DNA of 39,862 nucleotides from a virus, in IMG/VR virus record IMGVR_UViG_3300046660_000802, positions 1 through 39,862 of that record. One strand, written 5' to 3'. Of this stretch, positions 30,327-35,971 are shown piece after piece (the first letter of the stretch is position 1; each line of letters begins with the position of its first letter). The notes under the pieces are model-generated. The model ran no database searches, had not been told where the DNA came from, and was given only the letters and a program-made list of their open reading frames with translations. The translations under genes and the position numbers were made by a program.

Positions 30327-30336
30327 TATTGGCGTC
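30324..30336 (+). promoter_or_regulatory. PRM-like -10 for a leaderless cI mRNA
   Basis: TAATAT (30324-30329) lies seven bases before the cI ATG (30337), so transcription should start at or next to the A of ATG. No Shine-Dalgarno precedes the ATG. The matching -35 (TGCATA, 30301-30306) is weak, as at lambda PRM. The -10 overlaps the third operator site. Confidence 0.6.
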
Positions 30337-30990
30337 ATGGACAGACACGAACGTATTGCCCGGGCCATCGCGCTCAGCGGGAAAAAGAAAGGCGAAATCG
30401 CATCCCTCTGCGGGGTCGCGAACTCTGCCGTGACACAGTGGATTTCGGGCGAAAGCAAAAGTTTGCGTCCAGAAAATCTGTATGCGTTGGCCAAAGCAAC
30501 CGGATTCCGAGCGGAATGGCTCGCCATCGGGGAAGGCGAAGAGAGAGAGCTGTCCGATCTAAACGTTGCGGACACGCGCCAACCCGTAGAGTCTTTTCGG
30601 TACCCAGTAATAAGCTGGGTGGCTGCCGGAGCCTGGGCGGAAGCAGTAGAGCCATTTCCACCTGGTTTCTCCGACCGGTACGAGCTCTCGGACTACAACT
30701 CAAAGGGTCCGGCATTCTGGCTCGAGGTCAAAGGAGACTCGATGACATCGCCTGTAGGGACGAGCATTACCGAAGGTACGTTGATTCTGGTCGACACCGA
30801 GGCCGATGCTCAATCCGGAAAACTGGTGGTGGCAAAGCTTGCTGATAGTGACCACGCCACATTTAAAAAGCTGGTAGAAGATGGTGGCCGGAGGTTCTTG
30901 AAGCCTTTAAATCCGGCCTATCCCACTGAAATGTGCGCTGAAAACTGCCGAATAGTCGGAGTTGTAGTTAGGGCTCTACAGAAGCTCTAG
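30337..30990 (+). CDS. cI: CI-type repressor with S24/LexA-like autocleavage domain
   Basis: This 217-residue repressor has an N-terminal helix-turn-helix (GKKKGEIASLCGVANSAVTQWISGESKSL). A LexA-like C-terminal domain follows with the cleavage pair Ala97-Gly98 in WVAAGAW, Ser135 in KGDSMTSP and Lys177 in ATFKKL. The Ser-Lys spacing (42) fits this family, so RecA-stimulated self-cleavage and SOS induction are expected. It keeps the prophage silent by binding the two operator clusters on either side of it. The mRNA appears leaderless. A strong terminator follows (31034-31057). Confidence 0.95.
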   Translation: MDRHERIARAIALSGKKKGEIASLCGVANSAVTQWISGESKSLRPENLYALAKATGFRAEWLAIGEGEERELSDLNVADTRQPVESFRYPVISWVAAGAWAEAVEPFPPGFSDRYELSDYNSKGPAFWLEVKGDSMTSPVGTSITEGTLILVDTEADAQSGKLVVAKLADSDHATFKKLVEDGGRRFLKPLNPAYPTEMCAENCRIVGVVVRALQKL

Positions 30991-31033
30991 CTGCCCAGGT
31001 AGATTCCAACCTATCCCCTTCCCATTCAATTCC

Positions 31034-31057
31034 AGCCCGCCAATGAGCGGGCTTTTT
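31034..31057 (+). terminator. Terminator after cI
   Basis: AGCCCGC/GCGGGCT stem (31034-31040, 31047-31053), six-base loop, followed by a T run. Confidence 0.88.
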
Positions 31058-31090
31058 GTTGTCCGCACGACAAGGAGTACAAATGTACTC

Positions 31091-31133
31091 TTGTCAAAAT
31101 AATTCCGAAACAATACTGTATGTACGTACAGTT
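31091..31133 (+). promoter_or_regulatory. LexA (SOS) box and promoter of the DUF1654 gene
   Basis: A perfect 16-bp palindrome CTGTATGTACGTACAG (31116-31131) matches the LexA consensus CTGT-N8-ACAG. A -35-like TTGTCA (31091-31096) stands 17 bases before TACTGT (31114-31119), which would be the -10 and overlaps the box, so LexA should block it until DNA damage. The start codon follows at 31151. Confidence 0.85.
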
Positions 31134-31150
31134 ACGGTAAGGAAAACCTC

Positions 31151-31402
31151 ATGCTGCGTTTCTCGATGTCTACACCCAAAACATCAACGTCCTACGAACA
31201 GGCGGGTCGGCGACTTCAGGCGCTAATTGCCGCGCCAGGTGTTCAGAAGGTACAGGCGGTGACGGTGTCGAGGCTTGAGCATGAGAGCGCAGAAGACTGG
31301 CAGCGACTTATTGACGAGATCAGCGAAACGGCTGGCGTAATGGTTGAAGCTTTAGGAGATGGCTCCGTAAAGATTGGATGGCGAGAATATTGCGAAGCAT
31401 GA
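31151..31402 (+). CDS. DUF1654 family protein, LexA-controlled
   Basis: An 83-residue protein with the DUF1654 pattern: TSYEQAGRRLQALIAAPGVQKVQAVTV, then HESAEDWQRLIDEISETAGV and a DGSVKIGW end. The family is found chiefly in Pseudomonas, and its biochemistry is unknown to me. AAGGA lies eight bases before the ATG; internal Met6 (MSTPKTSTSYE) is an alternative start. The gene lies between cI and the left operator, the place of rexAB in lambda. It has its own SOS promoter and its own terminator, so it is a separate unit that would be on during lysogeny only after DNA damage. Confidence 0.88.
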   Translation: MLRFSMSTPKTSTSYEQAGRRLQALIAAPGVQKVQAVTVSRLEHESAEDWQRLIDEISETAGVMVEALGDGSVKIGWREYCEA

Positions 31403-31405
31403 ACC

Positions 31406-31430
31406 AAGCCCGCCGTAAGCGGGCTTTTTG
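31406..31430 (+). terminator. Terminator after the DUF1654 gene
   Basis: AGCCCGC/GCGGGCT stem (31407-31413, 31419-31425) with a five-base loop and TTTTT. The stem is the same as in the cI terminator. Confidence 0.88.
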
Positions 31431-31442
31431 TTGCGTGTCGAT

Positions 31443-31501
31443 TTCAGATTGCTGAATTATTTTATTCAGCATACTTGACTCTTTAATTTCAGCTTGCTTA
31501 A
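31443..31501. promoter_or_regulatory. Left operator cluster (OL-like), three sites
   Basis: TTCAGATTGCTGAA (31443-31456), TTCAGCATACTTGA (31465-31478) and TTCAGCTTGCTTAA (31488-31501) share the consensus of the sites beside cI and are evenly spaced 22-23 bases apart. The last two overlap the PL-like promoter. Confidence 0.85.
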
Positions 31502-31503
31502 AT
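31475..31503 (+). promoter_or_regulatory. PL-like promoter of the left operon
   Basis: TTGACT (31475-31480), a 17-base spacer and TTAAAT (31498-31503). This is nearly the same promoter as the PR-like one (TTGACT-N17-TGAAAT). Transcription should begin near 31510. Confidence 0.78.
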
Positions 31504-31509
31504 CACCTC

Positions 31510-31794
31510 AAGCCAGACGACAACGGCCAGCAGCGAAAGCCGCGAAGCTCTTTAACAGTCAGCGCAACAAACAACAGACCGCATTGCCTCTACCGGCGAC
31601 CGGCGAGCAGACAGGCCCGAAAGCCTGCCTACGACAGGAACAACCTGGACGGCTGCTCGAGGGTGAAACGCCTTAACCGTGTGAGTGACCCGGCATGCAA
31701 TGCGCCCCGCTCCTCCAGCGGCAATAGGACGGAAAGCATCACTGAGCAGCCTTTCACCGAGGGCTGCTTGGGATGACAACCGAGGTAACAAACC
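31510..31794 (+). promoter_or_regulatory. Left-operon leader with boxA element
   Basis: A 285-base leader without a convincing gene. GCTCTTTAACA at 31547-31557 matches the rRNA-type boxA consensus (TGCTCTTTAACA) in all but the first base. A short hairpin CAGGC/GCCTG (about 31613-31630) could be boxB-like but is not typical. The leader ends with the first copy of a hairpin plus GGGATGACAACCGA element. I infer processive antitermination on this transcript. Confidence 0.6.
31745..31783 (+). repeat. Structured leader element, copy 1
   Basis: A seven-base-pair stem AGCAGCC/GGCTGCT with loop TTTCACCGAG, then GGGATGACAACCGA (31770-31783), 11 bases before the ATG at 31795. The same layout recurs at 31966-32003. 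Confidence 0.7.
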
Positions 31795-31956
31795 ATGAAG
31801 CACACATCTGCAGTTTCCCTGCTCGAAAGCAGCGCCACCAACTACGAGCGCAACGCGGTCATTCAGGAAAAAGAAGGACGGTACGACGACGCGGCAAACA
31901 GCAGGACGATCGCTGCCGACTACCGGCAGGCAATCGAAACGCTCCAGGCTGAGTAA
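31795..31956 (+). CDS. Small hypothetical protein, first gene of the left operon
   Basis: This gene encodes 53 residues, MKHTSAVSLLESSATNYERN through QAIETLQAE. It is helical and acidic, with no membrane segment. It has a GAGG Shine-Dalgarno nine bases before the ATG and is flanked by two copies of the structured leader element. In lambda this place holds N, but the product lacks an Arg-rich RNA-binding motif, so I do not call it an antiterminator. The YDDAANSRTIAADYRQAIETL part resembles short helical phage proteins of unknown role. Confidence 0.72.
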   Translation: MKHTSAVSLLESSATNYERNAVIQEKEGRYDDAANSRTIAADYRQAIETLQAE

Positions 31957-31965
31957 GCATCACTT

Positions 31966-32003
31966 CTGCCCATTCACTGAGTGGGCAGCGGGATGACAAC
32001 CGA
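31966..32003 (+). repeat. Structured leader element, copy 2
   Basis: A seven-base-pair stem CTGCCCA/TGGGCAG with loop TTCACTGAG, then GGGATGACAACCGA (31990-32003), 18 bases before the ATG at 32022. The stem differs from copy 1 while loop and tail are kept, which suggests conserved RNA structure. Confidence 0.7.
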
Positions 32004-32021
32004 TCAAGCACGGAGCACCAA

Positions 32022-32795
32022 ATGAGCGAACAAACGATTCAAGCCCTGATGCACGACCATATCGCTCGCTTTTCCGCGAGTGAGCGCCCAGCAGAAATCA
32101 TCTCTGCGAACGTGGAAAAGATGTTCACGGACATCATCAAAGATGCTTTCAGCTCGTACAGCGATATGGGCAAGTTGGTGAAGGAAGCCATCAAGCAGGC
32201 GCTCCCGTCGAACGTCGAAAACCTTTTCGAGCTGTCCCGCTACAACGACCTCATTGCGACCGCAATGAAGGCCCAGTGGGAATCATCGGGCGTGACTGGC
32301 GAAATGCTGCGCCGGTCCCAAGCCGCGATTGACGAGGCCCTGAAAGACGACATCGTGCCAGCGTTCGTAAACCTCAGCGACTTGCTGAATGCATTCGTCG
32401 AAGAGCACAAAGAACGCGCCACCGATGAACAGTGGGAACGACCGCACATCACTATTCGCGAGGATGAAAACAGCTACAGCAGCATCACCAAGCACATACA
32501 CATCTGCTTTGACCCCCAACCAGAAGAGCGCACTTCCGCGGCCCGGTACTCTTCTGACCGCAAGCGTAGTGAGTGGGAGCTGGCAAACCGGATCAGCGTC
32601 AGCATCCGCGGTCAAAACGAACAGGGCTATGACTTCGGCGAAGCCTATAGCGCGAAGTTGGAAGGTAAACCGATAGGTCGCAACTTCATGATCTACAAGC
32701 GGTGGGAAAAGCTCACCGCTGCACTGTACTTCGGTGGCGCCCAGTTGGTGATCGATTGCGACGAGCACGACTTCTGCTACGGACTTTACGACTGA
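32022..32795 (+). CDS. Hypothetical phage protein, left operon
   Basis: A 257-residue protein that I cannot place in a named family. The first half is helical (IQALMHDHIARFSASERPAEIISANVEKMF; AAIDEALKDDIVPAFVNLSDLLNAFVEEHKERA) and the second half beta-rich (HITIREDENSYSSITKHIHICFDPQPEE; YDFGEAYSAKLEGKPIGRNF). It ends with DCDEHDFCYGLYD. GGAG is seven bases before the ATG. It lies in the early-left operon, where lambda-like phages keep recombination, host-takeover or exclusion genes. No nuclease, ATPase or DNA-binding signature is visible. Confidence 0.8.
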   Translation: MSEQTIQALMHDHIARFSASERPAEIISANVEKMFTDIIKDAFSSYSDMGKLVKEAIKQALPSNVENLFELSRYNDLIATAMKAQWESSGVTGEMLRRSQAAIDEALKDDIVPAFVNLSDLLNAFVEEHKERATDEQWERPHITIREDENSYSSITKHIHICFDPQPEERTSAARYSSDRKRSEWELANRISVSIRGQNEQGYDFGEAYSAKLEGKPIGRNFMIYKRWEKLTAALYFGGAQLVIDCDEHDFCYGLYD

Positions 32796-32858
32796 ACAAC
32801 CAGCGCCACGTCAGCCTGACGATAACTGCCCGAGCACCTGGTACTCCCCAGCACCAGG

Positions 32859-32987
32859 CCGCATCGGAGATCGCTCGGCTGACTGCCCCGAGATAGCAAG
32901 GTGGCCACCTTTACCCGAGCCAGAGCGGATTTTGTCGCGGCGAAGACGGTTTACTCGCCAGCCAGATTCGAGCGATCTCCGATGCGG
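32859..32987. repeat. 19-bp perfect inverted repeat around a 91-base loop
   Basis: CCGCATCGGAGATCGCTCG at 32859-32877 is the exact reverse complement of 32969-32987. A transcript would form a long hairpin. The enclosed part has the 14-bp palindrome AAGGTGGCCACCTT near 32900. Confidence 0.9.
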
Positions 32988-33126
32988 ATGATTCTGCACC
33001 GCGCAACGCGGCCCCCCGCATTTCCACCAACCCAGCACGGAGGATTGGCAGCCATGTAACCGACAGATATCGAAGCCCGCCCAATGGCGGCACCTGCGAC
33101 ACGTAGGGAGGTCTTCGTGACGCAAA

Positions 33127-33156
33127 CAAAAGCCCGGTTCCGATCGGGCTTTTTTT
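33127..33156 (+). terminator. Intrinsic terminator inside the left operon
   Basis: AAAAGCCCG and CGGGCTTTTTTT arms around an eight-base loop, with stem 33131-33136/33145-33150 extended by A-T pairs, then TTTTTTT. Genes beyond it need read-through or another promoter. Confidence 0.85.
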
Positions 33157-33255
33157 CGCCTGCCTTTATCCGCCAGCACTCTCCCCTGCGCCCAACGGCA
33201 ACCAGCAGGCGAACAGAGTGCTGACGAATACACGCAACCCCACCAAGGAATCGCC

Positions 33256-33528
33256 ATGCATCCATCCATTCAACAGCGAGTCGACGGGGTTGCCGCCCTG
33301 CGTGCTCGTGCGAGCATCGCCACCGCCGCGTTCTACGCCCTGATCGGCCAGGCATCACCTGCGCAGAAGGTTCGCTTCCAGGTTAAGACCGTCGGGACGA
33401 AGGCGTACCACATCGTTGACCTGGTCACCGGCAAGATCTGCGGGTTTCGCTTCGAATACGCGGCCGCCGTCGACTACGCCATCCAGTTTGAGGAAAAGGC
33501 CAAGCGCCAGTCGGGAGCTGCCCAATGA
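33256..33528 (+). CDS. Hypothetical protein, left operon
   Basis: This encodes 90 residues, MHPSIQQRVDGVAALRARAS through EEKAKRQSGAAQ. An N-terminal helical part is followed by KVRFQVKTVGTKAYHIVDLVTGKICGFRFEYAAAVDYAIQFEEKAK, which reads as a compact beta-alpha domain. I do not recognise the family. An AAGGA Shine-Dalgarno is seven bases before the ATG. It overlaps or abuts the next gene (ATGA at 33525). Confidence 0.72.
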   Translation: MHPSIQQRVDGVAALRARASIATAAFYALIGQASPAQKVRFQVKTVGTKAYHIVDLVTGKICGFRFEYAAAVDYAIQFEEKAKRQSGAAQ

Positions 33529-33539
33529 TCGGAGCACCA

Positions 33540-33839
33540 ATGCCCCACCCGCGCGACTCGATCATCGCGAACCTGAACCAGCAGCTGGATCACTACTTCG
33601 GCGCCGGCAAGAAGGTGCAGGAGATCGCCGCCGGCGTCAGCGGCGAAAAGGAGGCCATGTTCGGCACATCCCATAGCAACAAGTTGCGGATCGAGCGCAA
33701 CAAGCAAGCGCCGCGGCTGAAGGAACTGGCCGACGCCGGCAAGACCGTCATCGAGGCAGCGAAAGAGATGGGTATGGAAGCCAAGCGCGCCAGGCTCATC
33801 GCCCGCGAGAACAACATCAAGTTCCCGGGGCCGCCGTGA
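33540..33839 (+). CDS. Hypothetical protein, left operon
   Basis: This encodes about 99 residues, MPHPRDSIIANLNQQLDHYF to ENNIKFPGPP. I prefer the ATG at 33540, which has the CGGAGCACCA context also used by the gene at 32022; the ATG at 33525 overlaps the previous stop and is possible. The C-terminal part (LADAGKTVIEAAKEMGMEAKRARLIARENNIKFPG) looks like a helix-turn-helix of the small phage type, so DNA binding is plausible. The middle (KVQEIAAGVSGEKEAMFGTSHSNKLRIERN) is basic. Function unknown. Confidence 0.72.
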   Translation: MPHPRDSIIANLNQQLDHYFGAGKKVQEIAAGVSGEKEAMFGTSHSNKLRIERNKQAPRLKELADAGKTVIEAAKEMGMEAKRARLIARENNIKFPGPP

Positions 33840-33930
33840 GACGAATCAGCAACCAGGTGCGCCAGCGCCTTCGCCAGTCGCAATTCAACCTTCCACCCAG
33901 CGGCCTATTGGCCATCCCGGAGCAACAGCT

Positions 33931-34278
33931 ATGCCCACTCCTACCGATACCGCAGAGTTCCTCGAAGAGCTCAACGGCGGCGCCTTCGCCAGCCAAATCG
34001 GCCATGCCCTTTCCGAAGTAGCTGCTGGGGTCGTTGACCACGGCAAGACCGGCAAGTTGGTGATCACCCTGGACTTCAGCCAGATCGGCGAATCGAGCCA
34101 GGTGAAGATCAAGCACAAGCTCGACTACAAGGTGCCGACCAAGCGTGGCACCCGCAGCGAGAACACCAGCCTGGACACCCCGATGCACGTCGGCACCGGC
34201 GGCAAGATCACCCTCTTCGCGGAGAAGCACGATCAACTCTTCAGCCGCGAACAAGCGCCTATCACTCCCCGCACCTAA
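33931..34278 (+). CDS. Hypothetical protein preceding the YfdQ-like gene
   Basis: A 115-residue protein, MPTPTDTAEFLEELNGGAFA to EQAPITPRT. The pattern ASQIGHALSEVAAGVVDHGKTGKLVITLDFSQIG and VKIKHKLDYKVPTKRGTRSE is one I associate with a conserved small protein next to DUF2303/YfdQ genes in prophages. Its role is unknown. A GGAGCAACAGCT Shine-Dalgarno region precedes the ATG. The next gene follows after 26 bases. Confidence 0.78.
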   Translation: MPTPTDTAEFLEELNGGAFASQIGHALSEVAAGVVDHGKTGKLVITLDFSQIGESSQVKIKHKLDYKVPTKRGTRSENTSLDTPMHVGTGGKITLFAEKHDQLFSREQAPITPRT

Positions 34279-34304
34279 CCGCCCGACCATCAAGGAACTG
34301 AACA

Positions 34305-35120
34305 ATGTCTCTGACCAAAGAAGCAATCCAGCTCATCACCGACACCGCGCTCGAAGCCAGCGGTAAGGTGCTGGCCACTCAAACGCCGACCGTTGTCCTG
34401 CCCGAGGGTTGCCAAGTGGTCACTCTGGAGAAATGGCAAGCAGGCCGCAGCCGTTTCCGTGGCATCTATTCCACCCACTCGCTGGCCGACTTCAGCGCGT
34501 ACGTCGCCGCCCGGGCAATCCCAACCGCCAAGGGCTTCATCGACCAAGACGAAATGACCTGCACCCTGCTGTTCAACCTTGGCACCGATGCACTGCCAGG
34601 GCACGCAGATGACCGCGCTGTTTTGAAACTGAAGGCATCGGCAGGCTATAAGGCCGCTCAAAGCATCGGCGGCCGAGCCATGACACAGAAAGATCTGAGC
34701 GATTGGATCGAGGACTGGCACCAGTACCTGACGCCAGTGAATGACGAAGGCGAAGCGATTCCTGTTGCCCGAGCCATTGCCGCCGTGCGCACGATCACGG
34801 TCAAAGCGACCAGCGAATCCGAAACCACCGTTGGCGACACCAGCGCCAGCCGCAGTGCCATGGATCAGATCGAGGCTCGCAGCAAAGAAACGCTGCCAGC
34901 GGCCCTGCTTTTCAGCACCATCCCGTTCGAAGGGCTGACAGAGCAGCAGATCAACTTGCGGATCTCGGTTATCACTAGCGGCGCCCAGCCGGCACTGAAG
35001 CTGCGTTGGGTCGGGGAAGAGGTACAGCGCGAAGACATCGCGCAGGAATTCAAGACGGTACTCCAGCAAAAGGTTGGTGATGCTGCCGCACTATCTTTGG
35101 GTGCTTTTGATCCGAAGTAA
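34305..35120 (+). CDS. DUF2303 (YfdQ family) protein
   Basis: A 271-residue member of the DUF2303/YfdQ family, known from prophage early regions such as E. coli CPS-53. Signature parts are LEKWQAGRSRFRGIYSTHSLADFSAYVAA, FIDQDEMTCTLLFNLG and DDRAVLKLKASAGYKA, then MTQKDLSDWIEDWHQYL. The end (LRWVGEEVQREDIAQEFKTVLQQKVG) is typical. Function is not established; DNA metabolism or host takeover is suspected for the family. AAGGAACTGAAC precedes the ATG. A 9-bp hairpin with a GTGA loop follows the stop. Confidence 0.88.
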   Translation: MSLTKEAIQLITDTALEASGKVLATQTPTVVLPEGCQVVTLEKWQAGRSRFRGIYSTHSLADFSAYVAARAIPTAKGFIDQDEMTCTLLFNLGTDALPGHADDRAVLKLKASAGYKAAQSIGGRAMTQKDLSDWIEDWHQYLTPVNDEGEAIPVARAIAAVRTITVKATSESETTVGDTSASRSAMDQIEARSKETLPAALLFSTIPFEGLTEQQINLRISVITSGAQPALKLRWVGEEVQREDIAQEFKTVLQQKVGDAAALSLGAFDPK

Positions 35121-35125
35121 GCGAC

Positions 35126-35147
35126 TCAGGCCGGGTGACCGGCCTGA
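35126..35147. terminator. Perfect 9-bp hairpin after the DUF2303 gene
   Basis: TCAGGCCGG/CCGGCCTGA around a GTGA (GNRA) tetraloop. There is no T run on either strand. It lies between convergent genes and may act as a weak two-way terminator or RNA 3'-end stabiliser. Confidence 0.5.
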
Positions 35148-35182
35148 TCCTCTCTCACAGATTGATCCGAAAAAAAGACAAC

Positions 35183-35902
35183 TCATTTTAAAGTATCGTT
35201 TAGCTCTTTAGTGAACTTTGAAATTTCGGAATGTGACGTTTTTATAAGCGCCAATATATCGAATAGAGACCCATCGATTTTAAACTCGACCCAATCAAAC
35301 TCTCGCAAAACTGGGATAGGCACAAATAAATCTTTCTTAATTTCCGAAACTCGACGATTTGCTGAAACCTCCAGCGTTCCGCCAATTGCCATCGGGAGTC
35401 CATTATAGGAACAATCTGTAAATGAAGAAGTTGCATTACCATAATTTTTTACAATACAGCCCAAAGAAGTATTTGAGTTAGAGGAGTTTTCTCTCTTCTG
35501 AGGACTTAAGCGGTCATGCTTATTGAAATTCGTATGCCTGCATAACTCATACAACCATTCACTACCACACTTATGTGGCTGCAAAGCTTCAACCAACTCA
35601 AACAAATTTGGCGCTTGCTCCTTAAGCGCTGGTAAGTTTTTACCTAAACTTCTATTAAAGTCTTCCTCCGTCTTACCATAAGGGAAATAGACAGAGGTCT
35701 GCTTCTTGGTATAGGAACGCCAAATATCTTGAGCAGAGTATTCAAGTGCACTTCTTAAATGCTCAAAACAAGACTTTATTTTTGGCCTTAAAATTTTAGC
35801 CTGATCCTCGTCATTTCTCGCTTTTTCATATGAAGCAGAAATCACTTCTATATCGCCTTGAACTTCTTCAAGTAGCTCAACAATATCTGGGTATCGTTCC
35901 AT
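35183..35902 (-). CDS. AT-rich cargo protein with HEPN-like motif
   Basis: This 239-residue product lies on the minus strand inside the plus-strand left operon and is far more AT-rich than its neighbours. I chose the ATG at 35902 (MERYPDIVELLEEVQGDIEV), with GGAAGGG before it; the long open frame upstream only shadows the methyltransferase. The first 130 residues are helical. They end in Arg122-His-Thr-Asn-Phe-Asn-Lys-His129, which fits the R-x(4-6)-H active-site motif of HEPN ribonuclease-like domains. The second part is beta-rich. HEPN proteins often serve as toxins or abortive-infection RNases, so a superinfection-immunity role is possible but inferred. Confidence 0.7.
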   Translation of the reverse strand: MERYPDIVELLEEVQGDIEVISASYEKARNDEDQAKILRPKIKSCFEHLRSALEYSAQDIWRSYTKKQTSVYFPYGKTEEDFNRSLGKNLPALKEQAPNLFELVEALQPHKCGSEWLYELCRHTNFNKHDRLSPQKRENSSNSNTSLGCIVKNYGNATSSFTDCSYNGLPMAIGGTLEVSANRRVSEIKKDLFVPIPVLREFDWVEFKIDGSLFDILALIKTSHSEISKFTKELNDTLK

Positions 35903-35971
35903 AGTCCCTTCCGAATCAGTGCCATTTTCCTCTTTTCTAACAGATAACACGCTAAAGCGCGAGGTCTCCCC
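35903..35971. promoter_or_regulatory. Divergent intergenic region, HEPN-like gene and methyltransferase
   Basis: A 69-base gap between divergent start codons, AT-rich in its left half, with a small palindrome CGCTAAAGCG (about 35950). It must hold the start signals of the minus-strand gene. No promoter stands out clearly. Confidence 0.35.

Larger units (their letters stand above)
32796..33255 (+). other. 460-base non-coding stretch with long inverted repeats; possible structured RNA
   Basis: No credible gene. It contains a 19-bp perfect inverted repeat (32859-32877 with 32969-32987), an inner palindrome AAGGTGGCCACCTT, a terminator (33127-33156), and after it another stem (33174-33182 with 33215-33223). 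A 35-codon GTG frame from 33118 with a good Shine-Dalgarno runs through the terminator and is doubtful. The opposite strand is open for 152 codons but looks like a chance frame. Confidence 0.55.

Noticed and set aside
33118-33225. 35-codon GTG frame with a good GGGAGG Shine-Dalgarno
   Set aside because: It reads through the intrinsic terminator hairpin; kept only as a remark in the non-coding stretch.
32811-33269. 152-codon minus-strand frame filling the gap before 33256
   Set aside because: Cys/Trp/Arg-rich chance frame, against the operon, and it runs through an inverted repeat and a terminator.
33836-34021. 61-codon frame starting with GTG at 33836
   Set aside because: It overlaps the better-supported gene at 33931, is Ser/Pro/Arg-rich and has no Shine-Dalgarno.
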